From the NCBI GenBank assembly GCA_020352215.1, contig CP070675.1, positions 2,719,973 to 2,762,235 on the forward strand: 42,263 bases of DNA, read 5' to 3'. Origin of the DNA: Phycisphaerales bacterium. Its GTDB lineage: Bacteria; Planctomycetota; Phycisphaerae; Sedimentisphaerales; Anaerobacaceae. Shown here piece after piece: positions 41,515 through 42,263 of the stretch. Below the pieces are notes generated by a model that was not told the origin of the DNA, did not search any database, and was given only the letters and a program-made list of their open reading frames with translations. Numbering within the stretch: position 1 is the first letter of the stretch; every line of letters begins with the position of its first letter. Position numbers and translations under genes: made by a program.

Positions 41515-42263
41515 TCAGTCGCTCACAAAAGCGGCCTTGACCCGAAGAATGTTCCCCGTCGCCGGGTGTAGTTCCTCGTCCTCCCAGTTCCGCGGGTCCT
41601 CTACCTCACAGCCAAGCCCGAAGTAGAAATCGCCGTCGAGTTTTTCAAAGGACCTCGCGAACGTCGGCGAGCTAAAGTGTAGCACCTCGTCCCAAACATT
41701 CAAGTCCGGGCCTTGCGAACGCAGAACCTTGACCTCAACTGCCCCGGCTGCTCCTGATTCGAGAAGAACATACACGCCATCATCGCGAACGAGCAGGTCC
41801 CAGGGTTTGCTGGGGCCCGGCAATGCGATGCGGCGAACGCGCATGTCCTCCTTCCGTAGAGAAGACGCAACATACAAGCCAAATGGTAGGAATTGATGAT
41901 CATTGTGCACAACCGCACCGATATAGAGGGCCTCGTCTTCGAGGCTGTGTACACGCACCGCCTTCGTGGACCAGTACGAGCGCAGATTCGTTTGAGGAAA
42001 GAGCGTTGCGGCCGTGATGTCTTTACGTGGAACGAACCGGTCGGGCCCGATATACTCATAGACCCAACAACCGCTCAGCCACTTAGTCACGTAACTTTTC
42101 GATGCTCTGCCGCCCGGAATCGTCTCCACCGCGTACAAACCGCCTGCGACGGCGAGGAAGTCGTATACTCGATACTTGCCGGTCTGTGCGATTGTCCATG
42201 TCTTGCCGTCGTCGGCCGAGATGCAGACAGCCGCCCCTCCCTTCTCCCGCGGCGTCCCAAGTC
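41515..42263 (-). CDS. Asp-box (BNR) beta-propeller protein, sialidase-like, 5' end cut by window
   Basis: C-terminal 248 residues plus stop of a longer protein; the frame is open to the window edge without a stop or a convincing start. An Asp-box, S-A-D-D-G-K-T-W, occurs at about 42200-42223 in the pattern S-x-D-x-G-x-T-W typical of sialidase/BNR propellers and some photosystem-assembly or glycan-binding proteins. The remainder has regularly spaced beta-strand-like pieces (YRVYDFLAVAGGLYAVE, ALYIGAVVHNDHQFLPFGLYVAS, WDLLVRDDGVYVLLES, DGDFYFGLGCEVED) compatible with a propeller. No sialidase catalytic residues can be assigned from the part seen. It could be an exo-sialidase-like hydrolase or a non-catalytic propeller; the missing N-terminus would decide. 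Confidence 0.7.
   Translation of the reverse strand, partial: LGTPREKGGAAVCISADDGKTWTIAQTGKYRVYDFLAVAGGLYAVETIPGGRASKSYVTKWLSGCWVYEYIGPDRFVPRKDITAATLFPQTNLRSYWSTKAVRVHSLEDEALYIGAVVHNDHQFLPFGLYVASSLRKEDMRVRRIALPGPSKPWDLLVRDDGVYVLLESGAAGAVEVKVLRSQGPDLNVWDEVLHFSSPTFARSFEKLDGDFYFGLGCEVEDPRNWEDEELHPATGNILRVKAAFVSD

Noticed and set aside
1..42263. tRNA, rRNA, CRISPR arrays, insertion sequences
   Set aside because: Scanned by eye for the T-loop GTTCGA-type signature, regular short repeats and transposase motifs; none was found.

Overview
The window looks like a chromosomal segment of a Planctomycetota bacterium, most likely of the Phycisphaerae/Sedimentisphaerales type, with moderate to high GC. 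The evidence is the mixture of families: twin-arginine (TAT) exported sulfatases, TAT-exported Gfo/Idh/MocA oxidoreductases and a TAT lipoprotein TIM-barrel isomerase, an HzsA-related PD40/c-haem protein, a PQQ-type beta-propeller protein, a prepilin-like protein with an [17 protein letters not shown]-terminus, and a 2061-residue exported PASTA protein. I see no tRNA, rRNA, CRISPR array, phage module or intact insertion sequence. The taxonomic call is inference from gene content.

Layout. Positions 4-2506 (+) hold an alpha/beta hydrolase lipoprotein, a flavodoxin-fold reductase with a four-Cys motif, and a six-helix membrane protein. Positions 2837-8581 (+) hold two TAT sulfatases flanking an ABC-2 type exporter. 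A hairpin terminator after the first sulfatase separates it from the exporter unit, which begins with a tiny Cys-rich reading frame (4819-4884) that has a strong ribosome-binding site and overlaps the ATPase start as ATGA. Positions 8631-11167 hold a divergent pair: an aldo/keto-reductase-like TIM-barrel protein (-) and a Gfo/Idh/MocA oxidoreductase (+). Positions 11239-19248 (-) are a two-gene unit: the 2061-residue exported protein with PASTA repeats and a CFI-box domain, followed by a PDZ/TPR protein.

Positions 19612-20614 (-) hold a GNAT acetyltransferase and an RRM RNA-binding protein with a long leader. An NhaC-type antiporter (+) follows, then a MacB/LolCDE-like ABC pair (-) and a zinc-ribbon membrane protein with a bacterial PH-like domain (+). 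Positions 25837-32030 (-) are a same-strand series: Gfo/Idh/MocA oxidoreductase, sugar isomerase/epimerase-like protein, HzsA-related dihaem protein and Fe-type alcohol dehydrogenase. This looks like an oxidoreductive carbohydrate-handling cluster. Positions 32320-33621 (+) encode a PQQ-like propeller. Positions 33957-39791 (+) are a tightly overlapped tripartite efflux operon (TolC-like lipoprotein, MacA-like adaptor with an unusual tail, MacB-type ATPase and permease). The right end (-) carries a prepilin-like protein, a possible 29-residue lipoprotein, a small membrane protein whose ribosome-binding site lies in a perfect hairpin, and the C-terminal part of an Asp-box (BNR) propeller protein cut by the window edge.

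Taken together, sulfatases, an Asp-box protein, Gfo/Idh/MocA enzymes and an isomerase suggest growth on sulfated or complex polysaccharides, with several exporters and envelope proteins. No complete, clearly novel defence or biosynthetic system is evident. The best leads are the Cys-rich mini-ORF coupled to the ABC exporter, the giant PASTA/CFI-box protein with its PDZ/TPR partner, and the HzsA-related protein in a carbohydrate context.
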